Shown here piece by piece: positions 12,540-48,011 of a stretch of 64,000 nucleotides of DNA. The DNA is from Siniperca chuatsi (taxonomy: Eukaryota; Chordata; Actinopteri; Centrarchiformes; Sinipercidae). Under the pieces are notes generated by a model, which saw only the letters and a program-made list of their open reading frames with translations, did no database searches and had not been told where the DNA came from. The position numbers and the translations under genes are program-made. Each line of letters opens with the position of its first letter. The first letter of the stretch is position 1. Location: the NCBI RefSeq assembly GCF_020085105.1, contig NC_058063.1, positions 17,330,262 through 17,394,261 on the forward strand. The letters are read 5' to 3'.

Positions 12540-12892
12540 TAGTAAAATGATTTATCAATTTGTCGATCAACAAAAAAATAATCAAATGATAGTCAAAAAT
12601 TTTGATTTTCAAATTAATTGTTGAAGTCATTTATAACGCAAAAATAATAACAAACAAATAAATCACTAGTTCCAGCTTCATAAATGTGAAGATTTGTTGT
12701 ATAAATCGAATATTTGGGGGGTTTGGACTGTTTGTCAGGCAAAACAAGTATAATTTGAAGATGTGACCTTGGGCTCTGGGAAGTTGTAGTGGGCATTTTT
12801 CAGTATTTTCTGACATTTTCTAGACTAAATGATTAATCAACATGTAATCCACAGATTAATCAATAATGAAGATAGCTGCTAGTTGCAGCCCT
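12540..12892 (-). mobile_element. Old hAT-like repeat (GGGCTGCAACTA family)
   Basis: Read on the minus strand it starts AGGGCTGCAACTAGCAGC and continues with ATTGATTAATCTGTGGATTA and a central GTCAGAAAATACTGAAAAAT block. This layout is typical of a very common teleost dispersed repeat. Related fragments are at 33840-33907, 35490-35692 and 46786-46880. Small open frames in it are not genes. Confidence 0.6.
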
Positions 12893-13350
12893 CCATATTC
12901 AGTACTTTCCGAAAAAATAAGAAAAAAGCTGACACTACAAAATATTACAATCAGTGAGGCCATCTTTCAAAAGGGTTGCTTTTGTCTAAAAGATTAAGGA
13001 TTCATTAGGTGTATAAGTGAAAAACGACCTTTACAAATTTCCAGATCCCAAGGTGACATATATAGAGATATTCAATTTAGAATGATGTAAAACAGAAAAA
13101 AGTGTCAAATGGTCACATTTGAGAAGCTGTTTGGTATTTTTACCTGATAAATGACTTTTGATTATTAATTTGTGTATCAAAACTGTTGTCTTCATAAAAA
13201 GGCACCTCCCTATTGACAGGCAAATTAATCTAATTATTATTAATGATATTAAATTATATTACCGTTATCAGCCAACAAAAACAAGAAACGTCATTATAAT
13301 GTGATAAAACAAAAGGATCACAAGTCTTGTAACTTTTCTTTCAAAATTGC

Positions 13351-13360
13351 TTTATTTATT
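13351..13360 (-). terminator. Polyadenylation signals of slc12a6
   Basis: The plus-strand TTTATTTATT gives two overlapping AATAAA hexamers on the minus strand. It is the last strong signal before the gene-free region, so it is the best candidate end of the slc12a6 transcript. Confidence 0.55.
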
Positions 13361-13606
13361 CCTGTCTTTTTTCAAGCAAGGTTTTTTTTATGATTCCTTT
13401 TTATATTAATGTAATTAAAAAAAGATAAAACTTGGGACCTCTTTTTTGTCTTTATGTACAAGCAAGAAAAACAATGTTTAGGAAATAACAATGAACATAA
13501 AAGAATCCCTTTACAATAACACTGTAAAAAAAGAAAAAAGAACAAAGCGTTAAAAGGGGAATCAAACACCTCTAGTTTACAGTTCCTTACTTTAGCAACG
13601 ACCTCT

Positions 13607-13610
<4 letters not shown>

Positions 13611-13661
<51 letters not shown>
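13611..13661. repeat. (CA)n microsatellite
   Basis: About 25 uninterrupted CA units, inside the slc12a6 3' UTR. Confidence 0.97.
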
Positions 13662-13662
<1 letters not shown>

Positions 13663-14329
13663 GCAGGATGTCAGCAGGTGTAGTTTAGGTGTGTGGTGAG
13701 GTGGAGAGTTTCAGGACACAAGCTCACTCTACACAGTGCAGCCAATATTCTCGTTAAAAGGAATGGAAAACACTGTACTGTGTCAAATTAACACATGTAT
13801 CATTCACACACTCACATAAAACACACTTCTCTCCAAGCGACAGTGACATTTTGACAGCATGCAGTGCAGTGGTCCTCTCCACGATGGTCCAGTGTGTCAA
13901 CAATGCTTTCCGAGGCCTTCGCAAACAACAACCGCAGAGTCTCACCTCACTTTTCCAAACACACACTACGCTGCCATCATGCACTCTAACATACTAACAC
14001 GACTCCTCGCATGCAGTCCAACGTGAACGACACAGAGAAGACCTCTGGTAATTTTTCTTATCATTGGTTTAATTTTGGTTTTCCTGGGACCTTGGTTGAC
14101 ATCACAAATCCATAAATGTGGTGCATAAAGAGAAGCCCCCCCCCCCAGCTCTAGATTTAAGTAACCGAGATTTTCCCATCGCACCGCCAGCACCACCTAA
14201 TAGCAGAGCGCACTGCTGGTGTTTCACTGTATATAGATATAAGATATGTGTCATTTGGTAATTGTAAATCATTTGTTTTCATCAGATTATGGAATAGCAG
14301 CTTATTTCTACTAAGAAAGAGTGGATAAA

Positions 14330-14690
14330 TCAAAATTATGAGATACAAATTCATACTTAATATCTCAAAAATGTGACTTTTTATCCCAAAAATGTTATCT
14401 CATAGATTCACCTTATTAAGTCATAATTTTGACTTCAGTAAGTCAAAAATGTGATTTATAATTTTGACTTTTTGTCTAATCATTTTGACGTACCATCTCA
14501 TGTTTTTGCCCTAGTAAGTCATTAATATGACTTATCTTTTGATTCTGAATTAATAACTCAAAATTTAGATTTTTTTAATCTAATAATTAAAAATTTCAGT
14601 GAATTAAGTCAATGTTGACTTTATATTTCATAATTTTGACTTCAAAAAGTCAAATTTATAGTCAATATTAGGAGATAAATCAAAATGAAG
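14330..14690. repeat. Degenerate palindromic minisatellite in the slc12a6 3' UTR
   Basis: Units built on ATAATTTTGACTT and AAGTCAAAAATGTGA recur at roughly 20-30 bp intervals, often in opposite orientation (GACTT facing AAGTC). The RNA could form several hairpins. It is a decayed member of a widespread fish simple repeat. Confidence 0.6.
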
Positions 14691-15317
14691 AGACAGCAAA
14701 TAAAACGTTTGTTTTGTTGTTTGTTTGTCGCAACCAACTTTTTCTTTATCTTTTTTACTTTTCCTGGCGAAAATGGGCCTCCATACAGGACAGTAGATTC
14801 TGAGAAACAGCAAGTTCAGACAAAGAATTAGAAACTAATTCAGTGTCACACCACTTTGAACTTCACTGTTTATAAAACAAATTCTGAGGTAAGAAAGAAA
14901 ACCACTACAGATGCAATTAAATGATATCATTTCTATCTTTCCTGTTATTAGGAGACAGCACAAAAGTACACTGATTTTCCTTAAGTAAAGCACTGAGCCG
15001 GTTTAAAACTACAGGCTCCTCACTTCCTTTGATGCAGTGTTACTTTTCCAGGTTTTATGTAGTATTGGAATAAACTTTACTGTGTCTTCAAAGAGGAAAA
15101 AAAACACGTAATTCAGACATTCAGCCTCCTCTCAGAGCACTCACATCTGCTTCCAAAATACATTCTGTACAAAAAGCAACCCTGAGTCTCGTCAGTGGAA
15201 CGACTGCTCCGTTTCTGGGACGCTTCACAGCCTCTCGCACTCTACATTTTATACTTCTTCTCATCAACTGGTCCAATGCCCAAACACACCACTGGTCCCT
15301 TCTACAACAAACATAAA

Positions 15318-15355
<38 letters not shown>

Positions 15356-15635
15356 TGATCACTCTTGTTTTCTTTTGCTCATTCGTGGAATTGTGTTGTT
15401 TCTGTAGCTCGACATAAGTGGAATGGAAACCCTTGTCATGACAGAAAAGTGTAAAGATGAAAGGAAAAGGTCTGAAGGGTGGGTGTTGGGCGTGATGACT
15501 GACGCTGCAGTCAATGATGGTCTCTCTTTTAGGGCCCATGACCCCAGAGCTCACAGGCCCCCCACCAACTCCCTTTGCTTCAATTCTGCGTGATTGGTTG
15601 CCTCTTTAAAACACTGGCTTCCTCTGTTTGTCCAA

Positions 15636-39297
<23,662 letters not shown>

Positions 39298-41099
39298 GGC
39301 AACTCACTTGGAAAAACTAGAAGGGGAGAGGAGGGGTGTTGTGTGGGATGCAGGAGGAGAGGGAAGGGGTTGGGGAGGGGTCACGGACTAGCTAGCGGGG
39401 CTGCGCTGACCTGAGCTGAGCTAGGCTAGGCTATCTCCCAGGTGATGCTGAGGTAACGCCGGCCTCTACAATTAGTTCTTTTGCTGCTGCAATTCTCCAT
39501 TGAAGCGAATTGGTTGGCTGCCACCAGGCATGTGAAAGAATATCTACAACAGGCCTCTTTCTGTGCCTACGAGTGTTTTTCTGATTCTGTTGAAATCTAG
39601 TGGATTTATACCGACACAGAAGTACAAGTTCCTTTACTATAAATGTGTGAATGTGTAGTGTGCCAGTTTAAAGCAGCCATCAGAGATGATGAGTACACAT
39701 GCACAAACGGATGAGGATGTCTCTAATTTCAAGTTAAATATCCTTTCCTTTCTTCCCATCGAACTGCACTGAAATAGTGTACAGTATCTTTTCTACCTAC
39801 ACTATGTCTTGATCCCTATGGATGAGGACTACGGCTCAGGATAGCAGTCACACAGCGTGTCAAACTTGTCTTTCTCTCTGCCGTCTCTCAAGTAAACACA
39901 ACTAAAATCTGTCTGACGTGCACTTTGGAGACAAAAATGTCCATCTACTGATAGCACCCATCAGTGGTCGCGGCAAGGGACGGGGATGCCATGGTGGAAA
40001 AGTCATCAGCGCATTAAGGGAGAGGATGGGAGGGAAATGATTGAGATAGAGAGAAAAAAAATAAAGCAGAAATGAGTTTATACAGCCAAAACTGGCCTAA
40101 ATGTTTGAGAAAAGGAACACAGTATCTTAAAATGTAAGTAGGCTACATGCATGGTGAATTAAAATTAGGGAAAAGTGGCACTAATCTTCATATAATTGTA
40201 TTTACAACATGTAGTCTGCATTTCAGATTTTTACCAGATCTTATGAGATTGTGTGGTAGCATGTCGTAGTTATTGCCAAGCAGCATTTGTGTAATGTAAA
40301 GATAATCAGTTTAACACAGTTTTACAATGCTTGTTCTGTGGTACCATAAAATAAATTCATGCACAGTAGACAAACTGAAAAAGGACCACTGTAAGTCCAG
40401 TTTTTAGGTAAAAGGTTTGTCTGTCTAGGTCTAAAATCAACAGGCTTCAACATGCCTCAGTAAAAAGTGACTACTCTGAATATTACACCCTAGATTCATT
40501 CCATTCATTTTTTTAACCAAATATTCATTGTCTCCTATATGTACAATGTGATGGGATGTTAATATATCTTTTTATAGTGAATTAACCAAGCTAAACTAAC
40601 TCTAGGAAATAGGTATTATAAGGTATATTATAGGGATAATAGGGTATTATCCTTCCACAGCAACATGGCATCTCTCTAAATGAAGGAGGTGTAAAACAAT
40701 AACCAGTATGAACCACACTGTTGGCCCCTGTGCCTTGCAGGTGCAAAGTCAACTATGCAGTTTAGTAACATGACAGGTGGATCCAGCTGAATTGTTGTTT
40801 TAGCTCAGTTCATAATTATTTAAGGAGCGGTTCCAACTGGTTGTGCCAGTACCTGCTGGCTGTTTTCTCTCACGCTGCATGCAGAGACACGGCACATTTT
40901 CCTGTTTTATAATGCTGACTGCCTCACACACTTTGTCTGTCCACATTGAGAGATGAACAGGGGAGAGACAGCAAAGATAAAGAGAGCCATGATACTCATC
41001 TTTCATGTTCGACTAGAAAGGCAGCTCCCTGGGATTTTTTTGGGGGGGGGGTTGATTCTCACAAACGTCCAGCTACATTTGGCCTATCCCAGCATGCAA

Positions 41100-41280
41100 A
41101 GCATAAAAAGGCTGGGAAAGACCCTGGAGGGGTTATTATTCCAGACAAACACATTCACACCTACGAGCAATTAGGAATCTTCGAAACAACTCAATGGCAC
41201 GTCTTTGGACTGAGCAAGGAAACTAGAAGAATGAGGAGAAAACGCTTAAACCCAGGATCTTCTCCCAAACATCTCAACTG
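41100..41280. mobile_element. Degraded dispersed fish repeat
   Basis: Blocks ACATTCACACCTACGAGCAA, CGTCTTTGGACTGAGCAAGG and GGAGAAAACGCTTAAACCCA recall a common teleost repeat (ATTCACACCTACGGGCAATT ... TCTTTGGACTGTGGGAGG). The copy is partial. A short piece of a similar dispersed repeat (CAATATGAGCTGGGATAGGC) lies near 15860-15890. Confidence 0.5.
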
Positions 41281-42883
41281 TGTAAACACACTGCACTGTT
41301 CCTCATTTTCCACCTACATTTTCTCACAAATGTAGTAATATATCTTGGTACAGTTACAATACGTTCTCTTGTGATACCGGACAAAGGTGTTTCCTCTTTT
41401 TTTTTTATTGCAGACATTTGCTGCGTTATTCTTGCTACTTATGTGCTATTACAGCATATTTGGTTACTATAAAACCTTAAGTTTCCACTTTCGGTCCAAG
41501 CAGTAATATTAGAGCATTACAAGGCGAAGAACATTTTGTTCTCCTTTCTGGCAGTTGAGCTCTGATTTTTGCTTTTTTTTAATATATCTTTTATTTTTGC
41601 ATCTTAGAGGATTTCTGTTTCTGTTCAGTTACACAAATACGCTGTATCACTTATAACTGTCTTTTGATATATTGCAGAGCAGTGAATCAGCATAATTTTC
41701 AACTCTAAATGGTCAAGAGGTCAGTTCCCCAAATACCATGAAAAAATACCTACCCTAGTTGCCCTATTTGATGTAAAATCAAATATAATATCATGTTATG
41801 AAACTGATGTCACCTGGGACTTTTGGGAATATGTACATGTTGTTCAAACACTATCTTTTCCATTTCCTAAATGCTGTATTAATGATGTTGGTGGTATAAT
41901 TTTCTGATTTCTCTAAAGTTTTATCTGAGTTTAATGATCAGTAAATGGCTGTAACGTTACCTGTTTGGCTGTCATTTAACATTAAGTTAACAATATTTCA
42001 GCGTAGGTATCAGAGGGGAATCACCGGCCCCTAATTTAAAATACCGCATCAAAGCACCATGACTTAAATCCCCAAATATTGTTGCAATTATTATGAATAA
42101 CGAAATATTAAGTCAAAATAAGGAGATAATGTCGTCCTGCTCTCTTACCCAGCTGTCAGTCTCTGTCACGGGGGCTCAAGTTAATGCGGCTGTAATCAAT
42201 ATGATCCAGGGACACGCGTATAGCCAAACACGCCTTTATCAATTAGGATAAACATCCTCTAGTCTAATTAGTCCCAACCAGCAACTTAAGGAAATCCCAG
42301 AAGATGGTGATGCTCGCTTGTCACTCTAAGCCAATTAATTAAGCTAGCCATAATAATTCTGGCTTGAACCGGTCAGTAAACACCTCCCGATATTAATACA
42401 CAGACAGAGCTGGCGTTATAATAAAAAATATGAGTAGATGTTGTTTCGACCTAACCATAGACAGCATTTTTATGACAAAAAGGATTGCGGCATTTGCCCG
42501 AAGCTCCGTTTTCGGGTTTCAAATCACGTTAAACGCATTTGAAACCGGCTAAAATCAGAAAGGCGCGCAGTTGATTTGGGATAAACTGGTAGAGCAGTTA
42601 ATTAGTCTGTTACTGACAAAGTTGTGATTTTCGTTTATATTAAGCGTCATATAATGTGCAGCAGCATGTCGAGCACTGAGCCATCACTTGGGTACGCGGG
42701 GATGAATCTGGTGAGCCGGTCGCTGGCGGTTCCCTACAGTCGGTTCAGCTAGCCGAAGCTAACATTAGCCGGAGGCTAGCCATGCCGCTGATTAACTCCG
42801 CGTACCTTCAGTTATCTCACTGATAGCGACAAATGCCCAGTGCAAATCTCAAACCCTACGTATTAGTCACATAAAGCGCATAC

Positions 42884-43050
42884 CTGGCTCAAGTTTACTT
42901 CAAATAACGCTTCCACCATATGGCTGTTTTCAGTTACATCTGGGAAGATTTGGCTCCTCTCCCAGGTTTTCTCGGCACTTTTTGTTTTTGTCCAACCGAC
43001 CCAACAAAAAATATGCGAGGGCGCCTGGCTGGTCCTGTTTCCCTTGCCGT
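42884..43050 (-). other. Probable untranslated first exon of slc12a6
   Basis: The slc12a6 coding start at 39297 is preceded by an acceptor-like CTCTCCCCTTCTAG, so a 5' untranslated exon is expected upstream. The best minus-strand donor in the CG-bearing region is GAGCCAGGTATGC, ending an exon at 42884. The right limit is a guess set by the promoter motifs next to it. Confidence 0.45.
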
Positions 43051-43104
43051 AGTTCCAACGGTTTGCGCATGCGTGATGACGAACAACTGTCAACTGACTG
43101 GGAA
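43051..43104 (-). promoter_or_regulatory. slc12a6 core promoter candidate with NRF1-like site
   Basis: TGCGCATGCG at 43064-43073 matches the NRF1 palindrome and is followed by TGATGACG, a CRE-like element. The LINE 3' tail begins within about 40 bp, so native promoter sequence on the upstream side is cut short. Confidence 0.45.
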
Positions 43105-44560
43105 GAGTCAGAATCAATATCAGCTTTATTGCCAAGTAGGTTTACACATAAGAGGAATATGCTTTGGCATTTTGGTGCCTGACAATAAACATAGTAGAAA
43201 TATAAAGAAGTATGAAGAAAATAAAGTAACATAAAGCAAGTACCGCAGGTCAAGAATCGTAACTATAAAATTGACAATAAGATATTAAAGAAAATAAAAA
43301 CAAAACTATTATAAGAAAATGATAATAAAGAATATGTACAATATGACAATGTTATTTAAATTACAGTGTGTGCAATGTGCAACATATTTACTTGTGAATG
43401 TGCAAAAGTTAACAGTATTACTGTACTATAACTAATGAGTCAGTGTCAGTGGGGGGTCACGGGCCTTGTTGATGAGGCCAGCTGCAGAAGGAAAGAAACT
43501 GCAGAGTGGGGGGGGGGTCCTGAAACAGTTTGTGTCCAGGGTGGGAGAGGTCAGCCACAATCTTTCCTGCTCGCCTCAGGGTCCTGGAGGCGTACAGGTC
43601 CTGGAGGGAAGGTACATTGCAGCCAGTCACCTTCTCGGCGGAGCGAATGATACGCTGCAGTCTGCCCTTGACCTTGGCAGTGGCAGCAGCGTACCAGAAG
43701 GTGATGGAGGAGGTGAGGATGGACTCAGTGATAGCGGTGTAGAAGTGTACCATCATTGTCTTTGGCAGGTTGAATTTCTTCAGCTGCCGCAGGAAGTACA
43801 TCCTGTACTGGGCTTTCTTAGTGAGGGAGCTGATGTTCATCCCCATCAGAGATGAGCCCAGTGAGGGTGGTGTCATCCACAAACTCGTGACTGGAGATGT
43901 AGCTGTTGGTGTACAGGGAGAAGAGCAGAGGGGAAAGAACGCAGCCTTGGGGGGGAACCGGTGCTGATGGTCCGGGAGTCAGAGACATGTTTCCCCAGCC
44001 TCGCGTGCCGCCTCCTGTCGGACAGGAAGTCTGTGATCCACCTGCAGGCGTTGAAGGCCGGGATGAAGGATCCTGGCGTAGGTTCCTGAGGAGTCCAGGT
44101 GCTGGAGGATGAAGTGGAGGGCCATTACGCAGGGGGTCCAGGAGTGGGTCTGTGATGGATCTGAGGTGGGACAACACAAGGCACTCAAAAGACTTCATTA
44201 CCACAGAGGTCAGGGCGACAGGTCTGTAGTCGTTAAGTCCTGTGGTCCTTGGTTTTTTGGGGACAGGAATGATGGTGGAGGATTTGAAGCAGGCTGGCAC
44301 ATGGCATGTCTCCAGTGAGGCGTTAAAGATGTCCTTGAACACTGGAGAATGCTGATCGGCGCAGTGCTTCAGGGTGGATGGAGAGACAGAGTCTGGTCCA
44401 GCTGCTTTGCCTCCTAAACAGTTTGTTGACATCATTCTCCAGGATGGAGAGAGCTGTTGGTGCAGTAGGGGAGGGGGGAGCATCTGGGGTGGGCAGTTGT
44501 GGAGAGCCCCGAAAGTCCTCCATAGCTTCACTAGTCCACATCTTTGATGTCCTCACAACA
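43100..44560 (-). mobile_element. Broken CR1/L2-group LINE on the minus strand
   Basis: Minus-strand frames encode LINE reverse-transcriptase sequence: KAAGPDSVSPSTLKHCADQ, SSTIIPVPKKPRTTGLNDY and RPVALTSVVMKSFECLV, the catalytic-type box EFVDDTTLTGL, then YRMYFLRQLKKFNLPKTM in another frame. Frameshifts separate the pieces (44531-43818, then 43882-43457). The 3' end has GGCAATAAAGCTGATATTGA at 43118-43137, facing slc12a6. It differs in sequence and tail from the LINE at 7745-9570, so it is another subfamily. Confidence 0.85.
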
Positions 44561-46086
44561 GGTTTACAGAGTGTAGTCTATAAAGATCAGACAGTGATTA
44601 GCTCCGTTGGCAACAGGTTTTAAATGCTGTTTCAAACGTATCGCCTACATTTTCAAATACATTAAAAAATTGTTGTTATAATGGTGACATAAATACCAAT
44701 TTGAATAGAAATATGAAGTTAAAGCAGATCAATGATAGAAAACAGGGAGTGTCACCAAACCATTACTCAGGTGCTGTACTTGAATACAAATTTGAGGTAT
44801 TTTACTTGAGTATTTCCATTTTATGCTTACGTTATAGTTCAACCCCACTACATTTCAGAGGGACGTATTGTACTTTTTAACTCCAATACATTTCTCTGAC
44901 AGCTGTAGTAATTACTTACTTGTTAGACAATATTACATAACAGAACATGTATAACCTTACAAAATACACGCATTGTTTAAGATTAAACCACTGCTTCCCA
45001 AAATGTCACTTACACATTGTTGCATCAGTATGAACAAGCCAATAATGTAGATATATCTTAATATATGAGTCACTGTGGCCATTTTTCAGCATTTTGATAC
45101 TTTTGATACTTGAAGTATATTTCGGTTATAATACTTATGTAGCTTTACTTAAGTAGTAATGCAGGTCTTTTACTTGTAATGGAGTATCTTTACATTGTTG
45201 TATTGGTACTTTTTACTTTACGAAAAGTATTAGTTCTTCCACCACGGAGTTTGACATCCACAGAACCTAGCCATGTAAACATAAAGGGTGTATACAGTAT
45301 TGTGTATGTCAGTTTCTTTCAGTTTGAGATAGTGTTTCCTCATGCAGGCTCTTTAACAACAACAGTTTACAAGATTACGAAAGAGTTTGTTCACTGTTGA
45401 AAAAAACAAAAGATTCAGTTTGAAAGCGTTGGCTGCAGCTAATATTCCATTCAAGCACCTAAATGGTTCATGGATGTGAGGTGTACTGGTTGTTTAGCTC
45501 AAGAAGGAGAGTCTACTTTATGGAAAAGGTAATCACGGGAAAACAGTTCAGGTTATAAATTTGTTTTGTAGTAAAACAAGTGAAGAAAACTAGGGGTTTT
45601 TTCTGCAGGATCTGCAAATTGTATGTTTAAGAACTTCCTCAAATCTTATGTGACTCATTTCATGATGTTATTCGATTGGGAAATTCTTGATGAAGTGAAC
45701 ATTAATCAGAAAATATTTTTAAAAATTCTTTCTAAAAATAACAGCAGTTTCCCCCCTTCTATCTCAAAAGTCTGATTTTGACTTTGATTATCACAGACAA
45801 GTGTGTCCTCCTACAAAACCATGGACTTGGCCTGATATTGCAGTCTATAAATAACTTTTTTCCTCCAGTTTTCGAGGGTGTCTTGTCATTTATAAGTTTC
45901 TTAAGGAGACAGAAACATACAAATAACACCCTTCTACCAAAAGAGCTTCTCTCATTTGGTGTTTTGATGATGATGGTGAGAGCACTGTCTAAAATCTCCT
46001 GAGATCTGGTGACTGTGAGGGCCGTAACATGAGATTCACACCATTTCCATACTCAAACCATTCAACAAACTACAAACCATCGACCA
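44561..46086. other. Intergenic region between the LINE and nop10
   Basis: No gene recognised. It contains a decayed MITE (44765-45243); the rest is AT-rich sequence with no structure I can name. Confidence 0.6.
44765..45243. mobile_element. Degraded MITE (family of 51702-52336)
   Basis: Shares TGAGGTATTTTACTTGAGTA, GAGTATTTCCATTTTATGCT, TCTGACAGCTGTAGTAATTA and TTACTTAAGTAGTAATGCAG with the complete copy, and ends TTCTTCCACCAC. Ends are eroded and no target duplication is evident. Confidence 0.65.
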
Positions 46087-46092
46087 TTTATT
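46087..46092 (-). terminator. nop10 polyadenylation signal
   Basis: AATAAA on the minus strand, about 295 bp past the nop10 stop codon; no better signal lies between. Confidence 0.6.
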
Positions 46093-46386
46093 CAGCATAA
46101 AAACAAAATGATAACATTAACCTTAAGTAAAAGGTCAACAAATTACGGTAACATAAAAAGAAGATCCTTAACATCAACAACAGTTAATATCCAAGGCAAC
46201 AACAGTCCCCTAAAATTGGGCCAGGAGCTTTGGGTGAAACTGAGGACAAGTCCTGGCTGCACTTTCACAAGTTGGAATCCTGAATGTGTTTTTTGCTTTA
46301 CAGTCCACTCTTTGCCTTCATCCCTCCATTTCTTGGTCTGAAATCCATCCATCCATCCATCTCTCGCCTCTTTCTCCCCCCCTCTC

Positions 46387-47602
46387 TCACAGAACAGGTC
46401 TGGGCTGCTGGGTGATCAGTAGGCCGAAGCGTTTCTTCACCATCACCCGGTGTCGGGAGAACTTGTCGTCTGGGGAGAAGCGAGCCGGGTGGGCCGAGCT
46501 GGTGGGCTGCCCATCAGGACGAACCTTCTGTTGGTGACAAAGAAGGAGAGAGAAAGCAAAACAGCTTAGTTGATTTCAGTGCTGGGAGACTGAAAGAAAA
46601 TAAATGGCATTTTTAGATAATAGATCACAACATCTGCTGAGGTTCATACCCATGTCAACATTCGCATATTTAACTAACTGGATAACTGCTTTGTGGTGTT
46701 ACTTTAACAAAAGGGTGAATAACAATTCATAATTTTAAATATAGCAATTAGTGAATGTTTCAGTGTATGTACTATATGTATATTATAGGGCTGCAACTAA
46801 CAATTATTTTCCTTAGCATTTAATCTACTAATAATTTTCTTAATTAACTTAACTTAATTGTAGTTAGTTTTTGTGATTGTTTGTAAAGGGAAGTGTTTTG
46901 CCTCAGCTCTAAAACGTGGTGTATGACCCCAAGACATGATTACAAAATAGATCAATTAGAAATATCAATATATTGGCAGGACATAAACATGGAAATAAAC
47001 ACGTTTTACAGATTCTATGAGTTGCTTTTTTGTTAAGACAAACTTGGATTTTGTTAACTTGAGATATGTATTCTATTGTTTTGGATATGCAAACAAACCC
47101 AATCTTTGCAACTGGATTGATTACATTATTAAAATACCTTTCAGTTGCAGACCCAGTAATCTGAATGTCTGGGGTTATTTCATTTATGTTAGTACTTAAC
47201 ATTAGTGCCATTTGTAAGAGAGTACATGTTAGGAGCATGTCCTCTGGTTATGAGCTTTAAACCTTTTTATTTACTTCTGTGTTTGATTTTAACGAGCTTC
47301 GTTGTCTCCCCTAAAGTCTAATATGAAAATTGCAAGATCTAAATGATTTTGATTCAGGCCCCTAGCTGCGAGCTAATTTCAAAATAACGTGCATCAACGT
47401 TGATTTAGAGCATAAAGAGTACGTTTTATTTCGTCAAATAAGCCATTGCATAGACAGACAGAAATGAAACTGCATTAATGAAGAAGCAAAGTATATTTAC
47501 ACGGAATAACGTTTGATATGAAGAATGTAAACACAACATTAACGATACCTTCAGAGTGTAGACTCTGTCTCCGTCCTCGTTTAGGTAAAACTGCAGAAAC
47601 AT
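46387..47602 (-). CDS. nop10: H/ACA ribonucleoprotein subunit NOP10
   Basis: NOP10 is the small core protein of H/ACA RNPs (with dyskerin, NHP2 and GAR1), which pseudouridylate rRNA in the nucleolus and stabilise telomerase RNA. Two minus-strand exons, 47549-47602 (18 codons) and 46387-46527 (46 codons plus TGA), join at phase 0 (AAG|GTATCG ... CAACAG|AAG). The 64-residue product begins [20 protein letters not shown] and ends [11 protein letters not shown], with [18 protein letters not shown] between, the same length and layout as the human protein. The N-terminal part normally coordinates zinc in archaea; eukaryotic forms lack the full set of cysteines, and so does this one. An in-frame ATG 75 bases upstream (47675-47677) would add 25 residues. 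I prefer 47602 because the conserved protein starts there. Confidence 0.97.
46786..46880. mobile_element. Fragment of GGGCTGCAACTA-type repeat in the nop10 intron
   Basis: TAGGGCTGCAACTAACAATTATTTTCC followed by ATTTAATCTACTAATAATTT matches the terminal part of the family seen inverted at 12540-12892. The other end is missing. Confidence 0.5.
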
Positions 47603-47790
47603 CTTGACGCGAACTTGTTTTAAAGCTTCAAGGACCGCAAAATATATCGAAGAGGTTGTTATATATCGAAAAAACACAGATAACGCGCTTTTTCTCTTCT
47701 GAACTCCACGTGTGGCGAAGTTTCTCCTCGAGCTGAGAGAGCAGAGCGGATATCCGGTTTAGAATTCGGGGCGCACAGCATCCTGGGTAA
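47603..47790 (-). promoter_or_regulatory. nop10 promoter with E-box
   Basis: A CG-bearing stretch immediately upstream of nop10 contains CACGTG at 47707-47712, a canonical MYC/USF E-box about 105 bp from the start codon. Ribosome-biogenesis genes are classic MYC targets. The site's use here is inferred. Confidence 0.4.
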
Positions 47791-47997
47791 TGAGGTTTTC
47801 TTATATAACACTTTGCGCAAAGTCCAAAGGGGAATTTTTCCAAGTAGTATCTAAGAAAAATGAAAATGCTTTTGAGCTCGAAGCTTCGTTATTGAGGTTG
47901 GAAATAGTAGTTCTTAACCCAAGGGCCACTTTGTAGTTTTCTTCTGGAGCTTTTTAGTCACTTGTGGTTGCCTTCATCAGAGGATGGAGTTTGCTCA

Positions 47998-48011
47998 GTT
48001 GTCATGGAGAT
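47998..48011 (+). promoter_or_regulatory. X-box (RFX)-like motif 1
   Basis: GTTGTCATGGAGAT resembles the RFX consensus GTTGCCATGGMAAC, within a block TCATCAGAGGATGGAGTTTG that recurs near 49160. Confidence 0.3.

Larger units (their letters stand above)
9571..13334. other. Intergenic region between the LINE and slc12a6, no gene recognised
   Basis: AT-rich sequence with no family-recognisable coding frame on either strand. It holds a promoter-like patch (about 11040-11940) and an old hAT-like repeat (12540-12892). I looked for EMC4, the human neighbour of SLC12A6 on this side, and saw no matching exon. Confidence 0.6.
13335..15635 (-). other. slc12a6 3' untranslated region
   Basis: This runs from the TGA stop at 15636-15638 to a pair of overlapping AATAAA signals (plus-strand TTTATTTATT). 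About 2.3 kb long, it contains a CA/TG microsatellite at 15325-15351, a degenerate palindromic minisatellite (14330-14690) and a 50-bp CA/TG tract (13611-13661). The exact cleavage site is inferred. Confidence 0.7.

Noticed and set aside
9571..13334. Search for tRNA, snRNA, snoRNA or emc4 exons
   Set aside because: No cloverleaf, A/B box pair, snoRNA box pattern or EMC4-like coding was evident by eye. Absence is not proof.
13611..13661. Regular short repeats as a possible CRISPR array
   Set aside because: Pure CA dinucleotides without spacers, in a vertebrate genome.
42863..43135. 90-codon minus-strand frame at the slc12a6 promoter
   Set aside because: Runs across the promoter and LINE tail. 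No KCC N-terminal sequence, and an in-frame stop precedes the real start at 39297.
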